From G038396625 sp038396625 (GTDB lineage Bacteria; Bacillota; Clostridia; Peptostreptococcales; Thermotaleaceae), in the NCBI GenBank assembly GCA_038396625.1, contig CP121688.1, forward strand, positions 558,001 through 622,000: a DNA stretch of 64,000 bases, in the 5' to 3' direction. The first letter of the stretch is position 1, and each line of letters opens with the position of its first letter. This document shows, piece after piece, positions 6,500 through 13,897 of this stretch. Below the pieces are notes generated by a model. It did no database searches, had not been told where the DNA came from, and saw nothing but the letters and a program-made list of their open reading frames with translations. Both the position numbers and the translations under genes were made by a program.

Positions 6500-7813
6500 A
6501 TGAAATGTAAAGTAAAACTTGTCGTGGGAATATTTTTGATTATGCTGTTAGCTTTTGGAGGAATGATAACTTCCATAGCAGCATCGGTAACTCCTTCCAT
6601 CATAGATGGAAATGATCCTAAGATAAGTGGCTACAAATCTTTTAAGATTGATGATGTTGAAACAAAACCGCAGCACTATTCAGATGGGGATGGAGATTTA
6701 GAGGTAACAGTAACTTTTGCTGTATACCATGAGGAAACTAATAATGAGTGGCATTATGTTGACTGGTCCTCAAACATATCCGTAGGCTATGTATTTGTCA
6801 AAGGGGGACATGGAGGTGGTGGATACCTTTATGAATATGATCCGCCTACACAAGGAGATGCTGGGCTTACAGCCTTAATCAATGCCAAGAATGGAAAACC
6901 CCAGGGAATTAGTCACGTTACTTTTTATTATTGTGATGAGGTAACAGAGCCTGAGTATGGAAGTATAACAGTGAATAAGAGCTTTTCAGATGAAAGGCAA
7001 CCATCAGGCATAACTTTTAAACTATACAAACAAGGGGAGGAAGAAAGCCTAAATCAACAAGAAACAAATGATCAAGGTATTGCTTTCTTTGAGAATTTAC
7101 TGCCAGGAAGCTATACACTAGAAGAAATCGTGCCAGATGGATATATCACAGATTTAGACAGTGCAGAGATCATTCAATTGGTAGAGGGTCAGAAAGCAAC
7201 TATAGCAGTACTCAATACATATGTTCCAGAAGATAATGGTGACGATAACAACGATGATGGAGATACTGGTGACGGCGATGGAGATGACAGCGATGATGGA
7301 GATACTGGTGACGGCGATGGAGATGACAGCGATGATGGAGATACTGGTGACGGCGATGGGGATGACAACAATGATGGAGATACTAGTGACGGCGATGGAG
7401 ATGACAACAATGATGGAGATACTGGTGACGGCGATGGAGATGACAACGATGATGGAGATACTGGTGACGGCGATGGGGATGACAACGATGATGGAGATAC
7501 TGGTGACGACGATGGGGATGACAACGATAATGACAACAATAGTCACAATGATGATGAAAATACAGTTATTATCGAACCTCAAAATGCGATTCCAAGTCTA
7601 CCTGCTACTCAAGAGACTTCAATAGTAGAAGAACCAGTTGAACCTGTTTTTGATATGCCAAGTATACCAGAAAATAAGGTGGTACAATATCCTATTCAAC
7701 CAATGGCAGATTTGCCTCATACAGGTGGATTTGCTACTTCAGAGTTATTCTTTGGAGGAATGGGTTCCCTAATAATGATGGCAGGTGTGGTGTTAAAGCG
7801 AAGAAACAAATGA
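6500..7813 (+). CDS. LPXTG cell-wall adhesin with SpaA/Cna-B domain and Asp/Gly repeat stalk
   Basis: Surface protein to be anchored covalently by sortase. Start is ATG 6500, behind AAGGAGGTG (437 residues). Order: signal peptide (1-28); an unassigned N-terminal domain; a SpaA/Cna-B-like beta domain (about 150-240; SITVNKSF, GITFKLYK, LLPGSYTLEEIVPDGY); an acidic stalk of seven 13-residue repeats of type DDGDTGDGDGDDS (about 252-342); a Pro/Glu-rich stretch; then LPHTG at 405-409, a hydrophobic segment and RRNK. The Asp-rich repeats may bind calcium. The Lys of VNKSF could form the isopeptide bond usual in this domain. Expression is predicted to need c-di-GMP (riboswitch at 6239). The sortase gene follows. 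Confidence 0.9.
   Translation: MKCKVKLVVGIFLIMLLAFGGMITSIAASVTPSIIDGNDPKISGYKSFKIDDVETKPQHYSDGDGDLEVTVTFAVYHEETNNEWHYVDWSSNISVGYVFVKGGHGGGGYLYEYDPPTQGDAGLTALINAKNGKPQGISHVTFYYCDEVTEPEYGSITVNKSFSDERQPSGITFKLYKQGEEESLNQQETNDQGIAFFENLLPGSYTLEEIVPDGYITDLDSAEIIQLVEGQKATIAVLNTYVPEDNGDDNNDDGDTGDGDGDDSDDGDTGDGDGDDSDDGDTGDGDGDDNNDGDTSDGDGDDNNDGDTGDGDGDDNDDGDTGDGDGDDNDDGDTGDDDGDDNDNDNNSHNDDENTVIIEPQNAIPSLPATQETSIVEEPVEPVFDMPSIPENKVVQYPIQPMADLPHTGGFATSELFFGGMGSLIMMAGVVLKRRNK
7253..7525 (+). repeat. Seven tandem 39-bp repeats coding the Asp/Gly stalk
   Basis: Seven in-frame copies of a 39-base unit (13 codons, DDGDTGDGDGDDS consensus) differ by a few substitutions (S/N at position 13, D/N at position 1). 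Because the unit is a multiple of three, copy-number slippage would lengthen or shorten the stalk without breaking the frame. Confidence 0.95.
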
Positions 7814-7830
7814 AGAAATCAATAATGCAC

Positions 7831-7862
7831 AAGGGAGTTGGGAAAATACAACTCCCTTTTTA
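7831..7862 (+). terminator. Terminator/attenuator between adhesin and sortase
   Basis: A perfect 10-bp stem, AAGGGAGTTG/CAACTCCCTT, with an 8-base loop and TTTTTAT tail, 17 bases after the adhesin stop. It likely reduces read-through so that sortase is made in smaller amounts than its substrate. Confidence 0.8.
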
Positions 7863-7904
7863 TACATAACTGGGCTATTTACATACAAGGAATGAGGTGG
7901 GAAA

Positions 7905-8597
7905 GTGAAAGAGGAAAAATCTATCAAAGATCAAAAAGGAAATATACTCATACTTATAGGTGTTATATTAATTCTATATGCCCTATTTTCCATTTTCCAA
8001 TGGAAAGGATCACAAAAAGAATTATTAGAAAAGTATGACTCAAATACGGATGCACTCACTGAAAATCAAGAAGCATTCCATATACCCACCCTAGAAATGG
8101 ATCATAGCCAGCAACTGGATAACGTCGAAAAAGAAAAAAACATGCAGCAGATGAAACGAAAACAATACCAGCGAGGAATGATGGTAATTGATATTCCCAA
8201 GATTAATATCCATGCTGCGATTGTGGAAGGTACAACAAGAGAACTTCTAAAAAAAGGACCAGGACTTTATGAAATCAGTCCACTACCAACAGAAGATGAA
8301 GGAAATGTTTGCATTGCCGGTCATAGAACTACATATGGTGCATGGTTTCGCCATATAGACACTTTGCTAAAAGATGATGAAATTATCCTTACATTTGCCA
8401 ATGCTGTATATCGATATAAAGTAGAGGATGTTTTCATTGTAACAAAGAATGACTGGTCAGTAACAGAGCCTACAGGATATGCAGCCCTTACACTAACTTC
8501 CTGTCATCCACTAAGGTCTGCAAAACAAAGAATCATTGTACGCGCAAAATTAGATAAGATAGACGTACTTGATCATAAAAATACAGATGAGCAGTAA
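7905..8597 (+). CDS. Sortase (class D-like)
   Basis: Membrane transpeptidase that cuts LPXTG between Thr and Gly and joins the protein to the cell wall. It is 230 residues: a membrane anchor (12-31), a linker, and the sortase barrel (about 92-217). Catalytic residues are visible: His140 in CIAGHR, Cys200 in TLTSC, and Arg209 in KQRIIVRA. The start is GTG 7905 behind GAGGTGG. Position directly after the LPHTG protein makes that protein its probable substrate. Class D is suggested by the TLTSCHP context and the clostridial setting; class not certain. Confidence 0.9.
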   Translation: MKEEKSIKDQKGNILILIGVILILYALFSIFQWKGSQKELLEKYDSNTDALTENQEAFHIPTLEMDHSQQLDNVEKEKNMQQMKRKQYQRGMMVIDIPKINIHAAIVEGTTRELLKKGPGLYEISPLPTEDEGNVCIAGHRTTYGAWFRHIDTLLKDDEIILTFANAVYRYKVEDVFIVTKNDWSVTEPTGYAALTLTSCHPLRSAKQRIIVRAKLDKIDVLDHKNTDEQ

Positions 8598-8656
8598 AGT
8601 AGCTCATCTGAGAAATTTACAAAGCCATTATATTTTTTATGATGGTTTAAGTCTAC

Positions 8657-8679
8657 AAAACAGGGGGGTCCCTGTTTTT
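8657..8679. terminator. Bidirectional terminator between sortase and spoIIID
   Basis: A stem of AAAACAGGG/CCCTGTTTT with T-rich sequence on the sortase side serves convergent genes. A second hairpin, CAGATGAGC/GCTCATCTG (8584-8610), overlaps the sortase stop. Confidence 0.7.
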
Positions 8680-8688
8680 ATCTTTTAC

Positions 8689-8940
8689 TTAATTTGTGCT
8701 TCTATATTTCATTTTTGTTGCCTTACCGCCTCTGATATGTCGCTCTGCTTTATTTTTATCAAGTATGTTTTTCACTTGATTTGCTACGAGAGGGTTTATC
8801 TTAGGAAGACGTTCCGTCACATCCTTATGTACTGTACTTTTGCTTACGCCAAAGACTTTTGCCGTTTGGCGAACCGTTGCTTTTTCGTTTATAATGTATT
8901 CAGCAATTTCCATAGCTCTCTCCTCTATGTAATCTTTCAC
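8689..8940 (-). CDS. spoIIID: Sporulation transcriptional regulator SpoIIID
   Basis: Small DNA-binding protein that modifies the sigma-E regulon in the mother cell. The 83 residues match SpoIIID in length and content: a helix-turn-helix at about 20-43 (VRQTAKVFGVSKSTVHKDV), LPKINP, and a basic tail that in the family contacts DNA. The start is GTG 8940 behind AAGGGGGG. It is on the minus strand, diverging from mbl; in B. subtilis spoIIID and mbl are co-directional, so this gene is inverted here. Confidence 0.93.
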   Translation of the reverse strand: MKDYIEERAMEIAEYIINEKATVRQTAKVFGVSKSTVHKDVTERLPKINPLVANQVKNILDKNKAERHIRGGKATKMKYRSTN

Positions 8941-9205
8941 TGGTCTAACCCCCCTTATATCAATCCCTTGATAAATAATATGCAGACATTTTCTTCATTA
9001 GAACATAAAAAGCTTTTGAAAAAATATATAAGAAAATCTATAAAATAAAAAGGAATTAGGCAACATATATAGAATATATTTACTGTTTATGCGACAAATT
9101 CTTACATAAGGAAATAAAGATGATTGATATAATTTAATTGTTACGGATGAAAGGGTAGAGATTAAACTTTAGGAGTATTATTTATATTAATGAAAGGTGA
9201 TGGAC

Positions 9206-10237
9206 ATGTTTGGATTCGGAATGGAAGTGGGAATTGATCTAGGAACGGCAAGTGTATTGGTATTTATAAAAGGGAAGGGCATTGTATTACAGGAACCCTC
9301 AGTTGTTGCGATTGATAAAAATACCAATCAGCTTCTAGCAGTAGGGCAGGAAGCACGAAGAATGCTTGGAAGAACACCAGGTAATATTGTTGCGATTCGT
9401 CCCTTAAAGGATGGCGTGATCTCAGATTATGAAGTAACAGAAAGAATGCTTAGATATTTTATACAAAAGACTTGTGGTAAAAGAAAATTTTTTAAGCCCA
9501 AAATCGTCGTATGTGTACCCAGTGGTGTAACAGAGGTCGAAAAGAGGGCGGCGATAGAAGCGACCACGGAAGCAGGAGGCGGTATTACCTATCTTATAGA
9601 AGAACCTATTGCAGCAGCCATTGGCGCAGGACTGGATATATCTAAACCCGATGGTAATATGATCGTAGATATTGGTGGTGGTACAGCGGATGTTGCTGTC
9701 ATTTCCTTAGGGGGAATTGTAACGAGTGCATCTATTAAATCCGCTGGTGACAAGTTTGATGATGCCATTGTTCGTCACATGAGGAAAAGACATAATCTCT
9801 TGATTGGAGAAAGAACGGCTGAAGAACTAAAAATTAATATTGGCACCGCATTTCCTAAAAGTAAAGTATCAACCATGCAGTGCAGAGGAAGAGATTTGGT
9901 GTCAGGATTACCTAAAACTATTCCAATTACGTCGGAAGAGATGTTTGAAGCCTTGGAAGAACCTGTTACAGCCATCGCTGATGCAGTGCATGCGGTCCTA
10001 GAAAAGACACCACCAGAGCTAGCAGCCGATATCAGTAATAGAGGGATTGTCATGACAGGTGGAGGTTCCTTATTAGACGGACTCAACAAACTAATCGAAA
10101 AGAGGACAGGCATTCCTACCTACATCGCAGAAGATGCCGTTTCTTGTGTAGCAAAAGGCACTGGAATTTCTTTAGAATCTCTACATATTTTAGAAAAAAG
10201 CATGATGACGAATAAAAGATTTAGAAAATCCAGATAA
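9206..10237 (+). CDS. mbl: MreB-like cell-shape protein Mbl
   Basis: Actin-like ATPase that forms membrane-bound filaments guiding lateral wall synthesis. It is 343 residues, starting at ATG 9206 (MFGFGMEVGIDLGTA) with AAAGGTG upstream. ATP-binding motifs are GIDLGTAS (phosphate 1), IVDIGGGTADVAV (phosphate 2) and MTGGGSLLDG (adenosine). The family glutamate sits in VEKRAAIEATTEAGG. Neighbours spoIIID and flgF/flgG identify it as the mbl copy rather than mreB. An AT-rich stretch of 265 bases precedes it, with a TATAAT at 9128. Confidence 0.93.
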   Translation: MFGFGMEVGIDLGTASVLVFIKGKGIVLQEPSVVAIDKNTNQLLAVGQEARRMLGRTPGNIVAIRPLKDGVISDYEVTERMLRYFIQKTCGKRKFFKPKIVVCVPSGVTEVEKRAAIEATTEAGGGITYLIEEPIAAAIGAGLDISKPDGNMIVDIGGGTADVAVISLGGIVTSASIKSAGDKFDDAIVRHMRKRHNLLIGERTAEELKINIGTAFPKSKVSTMQCRGRDLVSGLPKTIPITSEEMFEALEEPVTAIADAVHAVLEKTPPELAADISNRGIVMTGGGSLLDGLNKLIEKRTGIPTYIAEDAVSCVAKGTGISLESLHILEKSMMTNKRFRKSR

Positions 10238-10262
10238 CCTAGGACAGAAGTTCTAAATTTGA

Positions 10263-10290
10263 AGGGAATGGCTCAAAACCATTCCCTCTT
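10263..10290 (+). terminator. Terminator after mbl
   Basis: Stem AGGGAATGG/CCATTCCCT with a 7-base loop and CTTTT tail, 25 bases after the mbl stop. Confidence 0.8.
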
Positions 10291-10362
10291 TTGCCATACA
10301 AAACCCCTTGAAGCTTGAATTGAAAATTATCAATGTACAATGATAAACACAAAATTTTCCGC

Positions 10363-10390
10363 TAAAGTTCTCTGCAGATTATGTCGATAT
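10363..10390 (+). promoter_or_regulatory. Sigma-D (flagellar sigma) promoter for the flgF-flgG-flgJ group
   Basis: TAAA (10363-10366), 16 bases, then GTCGATAT (10383-10390), a 7 of 8 match to the sigma-D -10 GCCGATAT with correct spacing. B. subtilis flhO-flhP is sigma-D dependent. The rest of the 366-base gap (10238-10603) holds the mbl terminator, a stretch resembling one at 3728-3746 (GG-TTGCG-ATCAC-GCAG), and four 7-bp-spaced CTAA repeats (10564-10588). Confidence 0.7.
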
Positions 10391-10563
10391 ATACATAGCC
10401 ATAAAAAGAATCGGTAACAGGCTCGTAGTGACACAGGGAGGGATTGCGCATCACGGCAGTACAGCGAAGAAGACGGTAGAAGTATATGGAATTACGTCTG
10501 ACATCATGCTACGGTTATATGGTTTGAAAGATCCCAAAGCGCAACCCCAAAGACCACGAACTA

Positions 10564-10590
10564 CTAATACCTAAATACTAACGTCTAAAA
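10564..10590 (+). repeat. CTAA heptamer repeat, four units
   Basis: CTAA recurs at exact 7-base spacing (10564, 10571, 10578, 10585), ending next to the flgF ribosome binding site. It belongs to the dispersed repeat family also seen at 248-260, 3849-3860, 13338-13355, 40093-40124 and 42427-42452. Confidence 0.75.
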
Positions 10591-10603
10591 AGGAGTGAAT
10601 ACC

Positions 10604-11677
10604 ATGCTCAGAGGACTTTACACAGCTACATCCGCTATGCAGACCAATGGCAAGCGGATGGATGTGATTACTAATAATATTGCCAACATCAATACTACAG
10701 GGTATAAAAAAGATCTTGTTTTATCAGAGGCATTTCCTGAAGTATTGATAAAAAAAATCAATTCCCCTCTGGACTTTTCAGCACAAGAAGCCTTTGAAGG
10801 CGTAGAAGTCCAGCAAGATAATGGGGGATATTATGTAAGTGCTAAAGGAGGGTATTTTAGAACCCAGACCATGAATGGTGTGAGTCACCAAAAAGAGCTG
10901 AAATTTGCAGTAAATAAGGATGGATACCTTAGCACCTATTATCGAGATCAAAATGGGAATATAGATACAGATGAAGGATATATGGTATTAGGAAATAAAG
11001 GACCCATTTATGTAGGCAATGGTGCGTTAGAAATCAATCCACAAGGACAAGTGATGGTAGGGGGTAATGTGGTAGATCGTTTAATTACCTTTACAGCACC
11101 AAATGTTATCGGTACCTTAAATGCAGGCGTACGGATGGACAAAATCCAAGTAAATTATGAACAAGGTCATCCTTACCAAACCGATAACCAGCTGGATTTT
11201 ACCTTAAAAGGTCCAGGTTTTTTTCAAGTACAAACCCCCGATGGAATTGCCTACACAAGAGATGGATCATTTAAATTAAATAACAACAATGAATTGGTCA
11301 CTTCCGAAGGCTATGCCGTATTAGGAAAAGAAGGACCGGTTTTTATAGAGGGAACAAAAATATCCGTTTCTGAATCAGGGGTAATCTTGGCTGACGAAGT
11401 TTATATGGATCAGCTGGATATTGTTGACATTACCAATATAAAGGATCTAAGAAAGCAAGGAGACAATCTCTACCGTATGGCAGAACAAACAACACCCCAA
11501 ATACAGCCATTCACTGGACAAGTCCTCCAAGGCTTCCTAGAACAATCCAACGTCAACCCCATCAAAGAAATGGTACAAATGATCACCCTCTTCCGCAACT
11601 ACGAATCCAACCAACGCATGATCAAAGCCTACGACGACACAATAGGCAAGGCCGTGAATGAAGTTGGAAAAGTGTAA
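10604..11677 (+). CDS. flgF: Flagellar basal-body rod/hook protein FlgF (FlhO-like)
   Basis: Structural protein of the flagellar rod, exported by the flagellar type III system. It starts at ATG 10604 behind AAAAAGGAG (357 residues). The N-terminal rod motif (MLRGLYTATSAM and NNIANINTTGYKK) and the C-terminal LEQSNVNPIKEMVQMI..FRNYESNQRM helix are both present, as in FlgF/FlgG proteins. The central part is longer than in FlgG. Two such genes beside mbl match B. subtilis flhO-flhP; the longer first gene corresponds to flhO. It lies behind a sigma-D-like promoter. Confidence 0.88.
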   Translation: MLRGLYTATSAMQTNGKRMDVITNNIANINTTGYKKDLVLSEAFPEVLIKKINSPLDFSAQEAFEGVEVQQDNGGYYVSAKGGYFRTQTMNGVSHQKELKFAVNKDGYLSTYYRDQNGNIDTDEGYMVLGNKGPIYVGNGALEINPQGQVMVGGNVVDRLITFTAPNVIGTLNAGVRMDKIQVNYEQGHPYQTDNQLDFTLKGPGFFQVQTPDGIAYTRDGSFKLNNNNELVTSEGYAVLGKEGPVFIEGTKISVSESGVILADEVYMDQLDIVDITNIKDLRKQGDNLYRMAEQTTPQIQPFTGQVLQGFLEQSNVNPIKEMVQMITLFRNYESNQRMIKAYDDTIGKAVNEVGKV

Positions 11678-11680
11678 AAG

Positions 11681-11705
11681 TTAGCGGTTAGCCGTTAGCA
11701 GTTAT
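11681..11705 (-). repeat. Reverse-oriented heptamer repeat (TTAG at 7-bp spacing)
   Basis: TTAG at 11681, 11688 and 11695 and TTAT at 11702, exactly 7 bases apart, is the reverse complement of the CTAA heptamer family. It begins four bases after the flgF stop. Confidence 0.65.
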
Positions 11706-11728
11706 TTTATACACAGAGGAGGAACAAA

Positions 11729-11850
11729 GTAAGTGACATGGGGACGTAAGTGACATGGGGACGTAAGTGACATGGGGACGGTTCGAGCGTCACCGCAGCG
11801 AAGCGAAGGTCCGAAGGGAAGACGATGGAACCGTCCCCGTGTCACGCTTA
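11729..11850. repeat. REP/MITE-like palindromic element
   Basis: Three tandem 17-base units GTAAGTGACATGGGGAC (11729-11779) are followed by GGTTC. After a 43-base centre, GAACCGTCCCCGTGTCAC (11828-11845) and GCTTA form the inverse, 17 of 18 complementary to 11767-11784. The element is GC-richer than its surroundings and non-coding. Its GGGACGGTTC core recurs at 36459-36468. It resembles extragenic palindromes mobilised by REP-associated transposases; none is in the window. Confidence 0.75.
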
Positions 11851-11927
11851 TTGAATCTATCCATATCTTAGAATAATAAAAGCACTTTATATACAATTAC
11901 CCTAAAGAAAAAAGGAGGCCCAAAACC

Positions 11928-12719
11928 ATGCGCGCACTATGGACTGCAGCATCAGGAATGAAGGCACAGCAATTGAATGTAGATACGATTTCGAATAATA
12001 TTGCCAACGTGAATACTACAAGCTACAAAAAACAAAGAGTAGAGTTTAAAGACCTTTTATATGAAACACTTAGCAAAAACAATCTAGAAGGAGGTATCGG
12101 TAAGCCTGTAAACTTGGAAGTGGGACATGGTGTTATGCCTATGGCAACATTACGGTCTTTTGCCAAAGGAAACTTGGAGCAAACCAACAATGATTTAGAT
12201 TTTGCCATTGATGGGGATGGTTTTTTTATGGTAAGAGATGAAAACGACAATCTCTTCTACACAAAGGACGGAAGCTTCAAACTCAGTGTAGAAGACAATG
12301 AAGCCACCTTGGTTACATCAGAAGGATATTTTGTTCAAAGTGATGCAGGGGATATCGAGCTGGGAGAAGATGTGGAAGAAATTACTGTATCGCCTAACGG
12401 TATGATCAACGTAAAAAGAAAAGGAGAAGAGGAAAGCGAAGAATACGGACAGCTTACCACAGTAAGCTTTGCCAATCCATCAGGCCTAGAGGCGTTGGGC
12501 AAAAACCTCTACAAAGAAACCATTGCATCAGGAGAAGCCATTGAAGCCTTTGAAGGAGAAGCAGGAGAGGTAATGCAAGGATTCCTAGAAACCTCCAATG
12601 TCCAGGTCGTGGAAGAAATGATCAAACTCATTACCGCCCAAAGAGCCTATGAAATTAATTCCAAATCCATCCAAACAGCTGACCAAATGCTAGAACAGGC
12701 GAATAACCTGAGAAGATAG
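11928..12719 (+). CDS. flgG: Flagellar basal-body rod protein FlgG (FlhP-like)
   Basis: Distal rod component, 263 residues, the usual FlgG length. It shows MRALWTAASGMKAQQ and NNIANVNTTSYKK at the N-terminus and QGFLETSNVQVVEEMIKLI, QRAYEINSKSI at the C-terminus. The ribosome binding site is AAAAGGAGG. It lies 250 bases after flgF, separated by the palindromic element at 11729-11850, and 17 bases before the FlgJ-like gene. Confidence 0.92.
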   Translation: MRALWTAASGMKAQQLNVDTISNNIANVNTTSYKKQRVEFKDLLYETLSKNNLEGGIGKPVNLEVGHGVMPMATLRSFAKGNLEQTNNDLDFAIDGDGFFMVRDENDNLFYTKDGSFKLSVEDNEATLVTSEGYFVQSDAGDIELGEDVEEITVSPNGMINVKRKGEEESEEYGQLTTVSFANPSGLEALGKNLYKETIASGEAIEAFEGEAGEVMQGFLETSNVQVVEEMIKLITAQRAYEINSKSIQTADQMLEQANNLRR

Positions 12720-12736
12720 ATGGGAGTTGATATAGT

Positions 12737-13102
12737 ATGGAAATCAATCCGATAGCTACTTCCTTGATTCAGCAAACCCAACAAAAGAAAAGTGAAGTAG
12801 ATGGAGACGCCTTTGAAAATATATTAAAGCAAGCTCAGGAAACACAAGATAAAAAAAAGCTTCAAGAGGCATGTAAACAATTTGAAGCGGTGTTTTTAAG
12901 CATGCTCATGAAGGATATGAGAAGTACTGTTCAAGATGGAGGACTCATGCCTAAGAGTAACGCCCGTGAAATCTTTGAAAGTATGCTAGACGAAAAAATA
13001 GCACAAGAAGCTACCAAAGGTCCAGGCATCGGCCTAGCCCAACAAATGTACAAACAACTCTCACGGAATATAAAAATAAATACCATAGACGAAAATATTT
13101 AA
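12737..13102 (+). CDS. flgJ: FlgJ-type rod-binding protein, N-terminal domain only
   Basis: Chaperone/cap for rod assembly. The 121 residues cover only the rod-binding domain (CKQFEAVFLSMLMKDMRST at about 46-64; IFESMLDEKIAQEATKGPGIGLAQQMYKQL). The muramidase domain of enterobacterial FlgJ is absent, as is common in Firmicutes. It directly follows flgG and ends the flagellar group; a terminator follows at 13111. Confidence 0.85.
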   Translation: MEINPIATSLIQQTQQKKSEVDGDAFENILKQAQETQDKKKLQEACKQFEAVFLSMLMKDMRSTVQDGGLMPKSNAREIFESMLDEKIAQEATKGPGIGLAQQMYKQLSRNIKINTIDENI

Positions 13103-13110
13103 GATCACAA

Positions 13111-13145
13111 AAAGAGTCGAATTCCCAAAGAAATTGACTCTTTAT
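13111..13145 (+). terminator. Terminator after the flagellar group
   Basis: AAAGAGTC and inner AATT pair with AATT and GACTCTTT; the tail is TTTATTT. Confidence 0.7.
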
Positions 13146-13337
13146 TTCTATTATGTGTCAAAAATCATGAATTTATTGATTATTAATGTATATTCCTGTA
13201 AAATAAAAGAGGTCAAGTATTTTTTATAATAACATTTGAATATTCTACATAAATCAAAATAAAATCAAATCAAAAGTAGTCAGATTGGGTGACGGACAAT
13301 AGGTTACAAGGCTCAAAAGCATTGACCCTAAAAACCA

Positions 13338-13361
13338 CTAATGACTAACGACTAACCCTAA
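13338..13361 (+). repeat. CTAA heptamer repeat before fabZ
   Basis: CTAA at 13338, 13345 and 13352 with 7-base spacing, plus CTAA at 13328 and 13358, lies immediately before the fabZ ribosome binding site AAAAAGGAG. Confidence 0.7.
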
Positions 13362-13378
13362 AAAGGAGTGTATTAACC

Positions 13379-13813
13379 ATGTTAAACAATATAGAAATCC
13401 AAAACATCATCCCTCATAGATATCCATTCTTACTAGTAGACAAAATTATTGAAATCGAACCGGGCAAAAAAGCTATAGGGATCAAAAACGTAACCATCAA
13501 CGAGCCCTTTTTCCAAGGACACTTCCCTGGCAACCCCATCATGCCCGGTGTACTGATGGTAGAAGCCATGGCACAGGTAGGTGCCGCCGCCATGCTGTGT
13601 CTAGAAGAAAACAAGGGGAAATTAGGCGTATTCACCGGGATTGATGAACTACGCTTCAAAAGACAAGTGGTTCCAGGAGATACCCTCAGAATGGAAGTCG
13701 AGATGATTTCTATCCGACGTAACATTGGTAAAGCCAAAGCAGTTGCTTACGTAGGAGATGAAGTAGCTTGCAAAGGGGTATTGATGTTTGCACTGGTGGA
13801 TCAAAATAATTAA
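13379..13813 (+). CDS. fabZ: 3-hydroxyacyl-[acyl-carrier-protein] dehydratase FabZ
   Basis: Dehydrates 3-hydroxyacyl-ACP in fatty acid elongation. The hot-dog fold protein is 144 residues. HRYPFLLVDKI (13-23) and the active-site block GHFPGNPIMPGVLMVEAMAQ hold catalytic His48 and Glu62. The ribosome binding site is AAAAAGGAG. fabZ (ywpB) follows the mbl/flhOP group in B. subtilis too. Confidence 0.95.
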   Translation: MLNNIEIQNIIPHRYPFLLVDKIIEIEPGKKAIGIKNVTINEPFFQGHFPGNPIMPGVLMVEAMAQVGAAAMLCLEENKGKLGVFTGIDELRFKRQVVPGDTLRMEVEMISIRRNIGKAKAVAYVGDEVACKGVLMFALVDQNN

Positions 13814-13897
13814 ATTTGGTCATATCTTATAGATTCTATAGTTTCACCCCAAAACAAATAGCCACTAACTTTTAAAAATGGAAGAGGTTTATTGTAT

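Noticed and set aside
7154..7625. Long open frames on the minus strand and in another plus frame across the Asp/Gly repeats
   Set aside because: They are by-products of the 39-bp tandem repeat, with extreme Ser/Pro, Ile/Val or Met/Thr composition, no ribosome binding sites, and lie wholly inside the adhesin gene.
8569..9048. A 159-codon plus-strand frame
   Set aside because: It runs antisense through spoIIID, which is a clear family match on the minus strand; the frame has no signal of coding use.
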